Of a stretch of 51,275 nucleotides of DNA, positions 51,098 to 51,275 are shown one piece after another (within the stretch, counting starts at the first letter, position 1; every line of letters begins with the position of its first letter). The stretch comes from Avichristensenella sp031549905 (lineage in GTDB: Bacteria > Bacillota > Clostridia > Christensenellales > Aristaeellaceae): the NCBI GenBank assembly GCA_031549905.1, contig JAVBPC010000004.1:1-51275 (forward strand). The letters are read 5' to 3'. The position numbers and the translations under genes were made by a program. The notes below the pieces were generated by a model. The model saw nothing but the letters and a program-made list of their open reading frames with translations. It was not told the origin of the DNA and ran no database searches.

Positions 51098-51275
51098 AGG
51101 GGGGGATGGGGTGACTGAATGGAAGATAGCGGGGGAGGGGGGACGGGGGGGGGGGGGGGGGGGGGGGGCGAGGGGGCCGCCGGGGGGGGGGGATGGGAGG
51201 GGATAGATGGATAGGGGGGGCGGAGGACGGGGGGTGTGGTATATGAGAGAACAACAACAAAACACTAAACGAATA
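51098..51275. other. Poly-G-rich low-complexity end, probable sequencing or assembly artefact
   Basis: The last ~178 bases are dominated by G-runs, including one of 24 (51145-51168), and finish in an A/C-rich tail unlike the rest of the window. Long G-runs at a contig end are typical of no-signal base calls in two-colour sequencing. I see no feature in it, and open frames there should be ignored. Confidence 0.8.

Noticed and set aside
51027..51260. Upstream extension of the last minus-strand gene encoding a polyproline segment
   Set aside because: It is translated from the poly-G artefact; the ATG at 51029 has a proper ribosome binding site.

Overview
The window is a G+C-rich, tightly packed chromosomal segment. 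It most likely comes from an anaerobic, butyrate-forming member of the Clostridia (Bacillota). Evidence for this: a lysine 5,6-aminomutase gene followed by crotonase and 3-hydroxybutyryl-CoA dehydrogenase; Gram-positive core genes (signal peptidase I, FloA, MutS2, ZapA, AddB, a bifunctional Rel, HemZ); TTGACA-17-TATAAT type promoters; and GGAGG ribosome binding sites. No phage, insertion sequence, CRISPR array, tRNA or rRNA was seen.

Layout. 1-3908 (+): the end of a lysine-fermentation locus (kamD 3' end, kamE) running into crt, hbd and a PatB/MalY lyase. 3946-4868 (+): a small DUF951 gene and signal peptidase I, with promoter and terminator. 4921-6064: a secreted SH3/peptidoglycan-binding protein. 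6104-13729 (+): a GH65 sugar phosphorylase and beta-phosphoglucomutase, then an HD protein, a PflX-like radical SAM protein and AddB in one overlapping run. 13735-14097 (-): a MazG-like protein. 14245-16187 (+): NfeD, FloA and a small membrane protein. 16327-17076: a LytTR regulator. 17204-24055 (+): a DUF3798 binding-protein ABC importer (one fused ATPase, two permeases) and a secreted protein with two flavin-attachment motifs. 24056-24531: a block of palindromic repeats. 24532-27566 (-): a soluble hybrid histidine kinase and a YgjP metallohydrolase. 27657-30996 (-): a response regulator, sensor kinase and HtrA protease operon. 31205-42571 (-): a long housekeeping run, recJ-rel-dtd-MBL-hemZ-unknown-cyclophilin-zapA-mutS2, preceded by a probable 6S RNA. 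42596-46903 (-): a response regulator, intramembrane-type kinase, GNAT, esterase and PHP run. 47026-49694 (+): a divergent MacB/FtsX-type ABC exporter. 49760-50409 (+): a secreted YHYH/SH3 protein. 50490-51029 (-): a proline/alanine/glutamine-rich unknown. The last ~180 bases are poly-G-rich low-complexity sequence, probably a contig-end artefact.

How the genes work together. The first block joins lysine breakdown to the crotonyl-CoA/butyryl-CoA pathway. GH65 phosphorylase plus PgmB would convert an alpha-linked disaccharide to glucose and glucose 6-phosphate at low ATP cost. Three sensory systems sit beside envelope functions: regulator-kinase-HtrA, regulator-kinase facing an ABC exporter, and a free hybrid kinase. 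The most unusual items are the DUF3798 importer ATPase, whose second nucleotide-binding domain is interrupted by a predicted two-helix membrane hairpin; the candidate 6S RNA whose terminator lies just upstream of recJ; a family of short palindromes shared by at least four intergenic gaps; and an AddB with neither a Walker A motif nor an adjacent addA.
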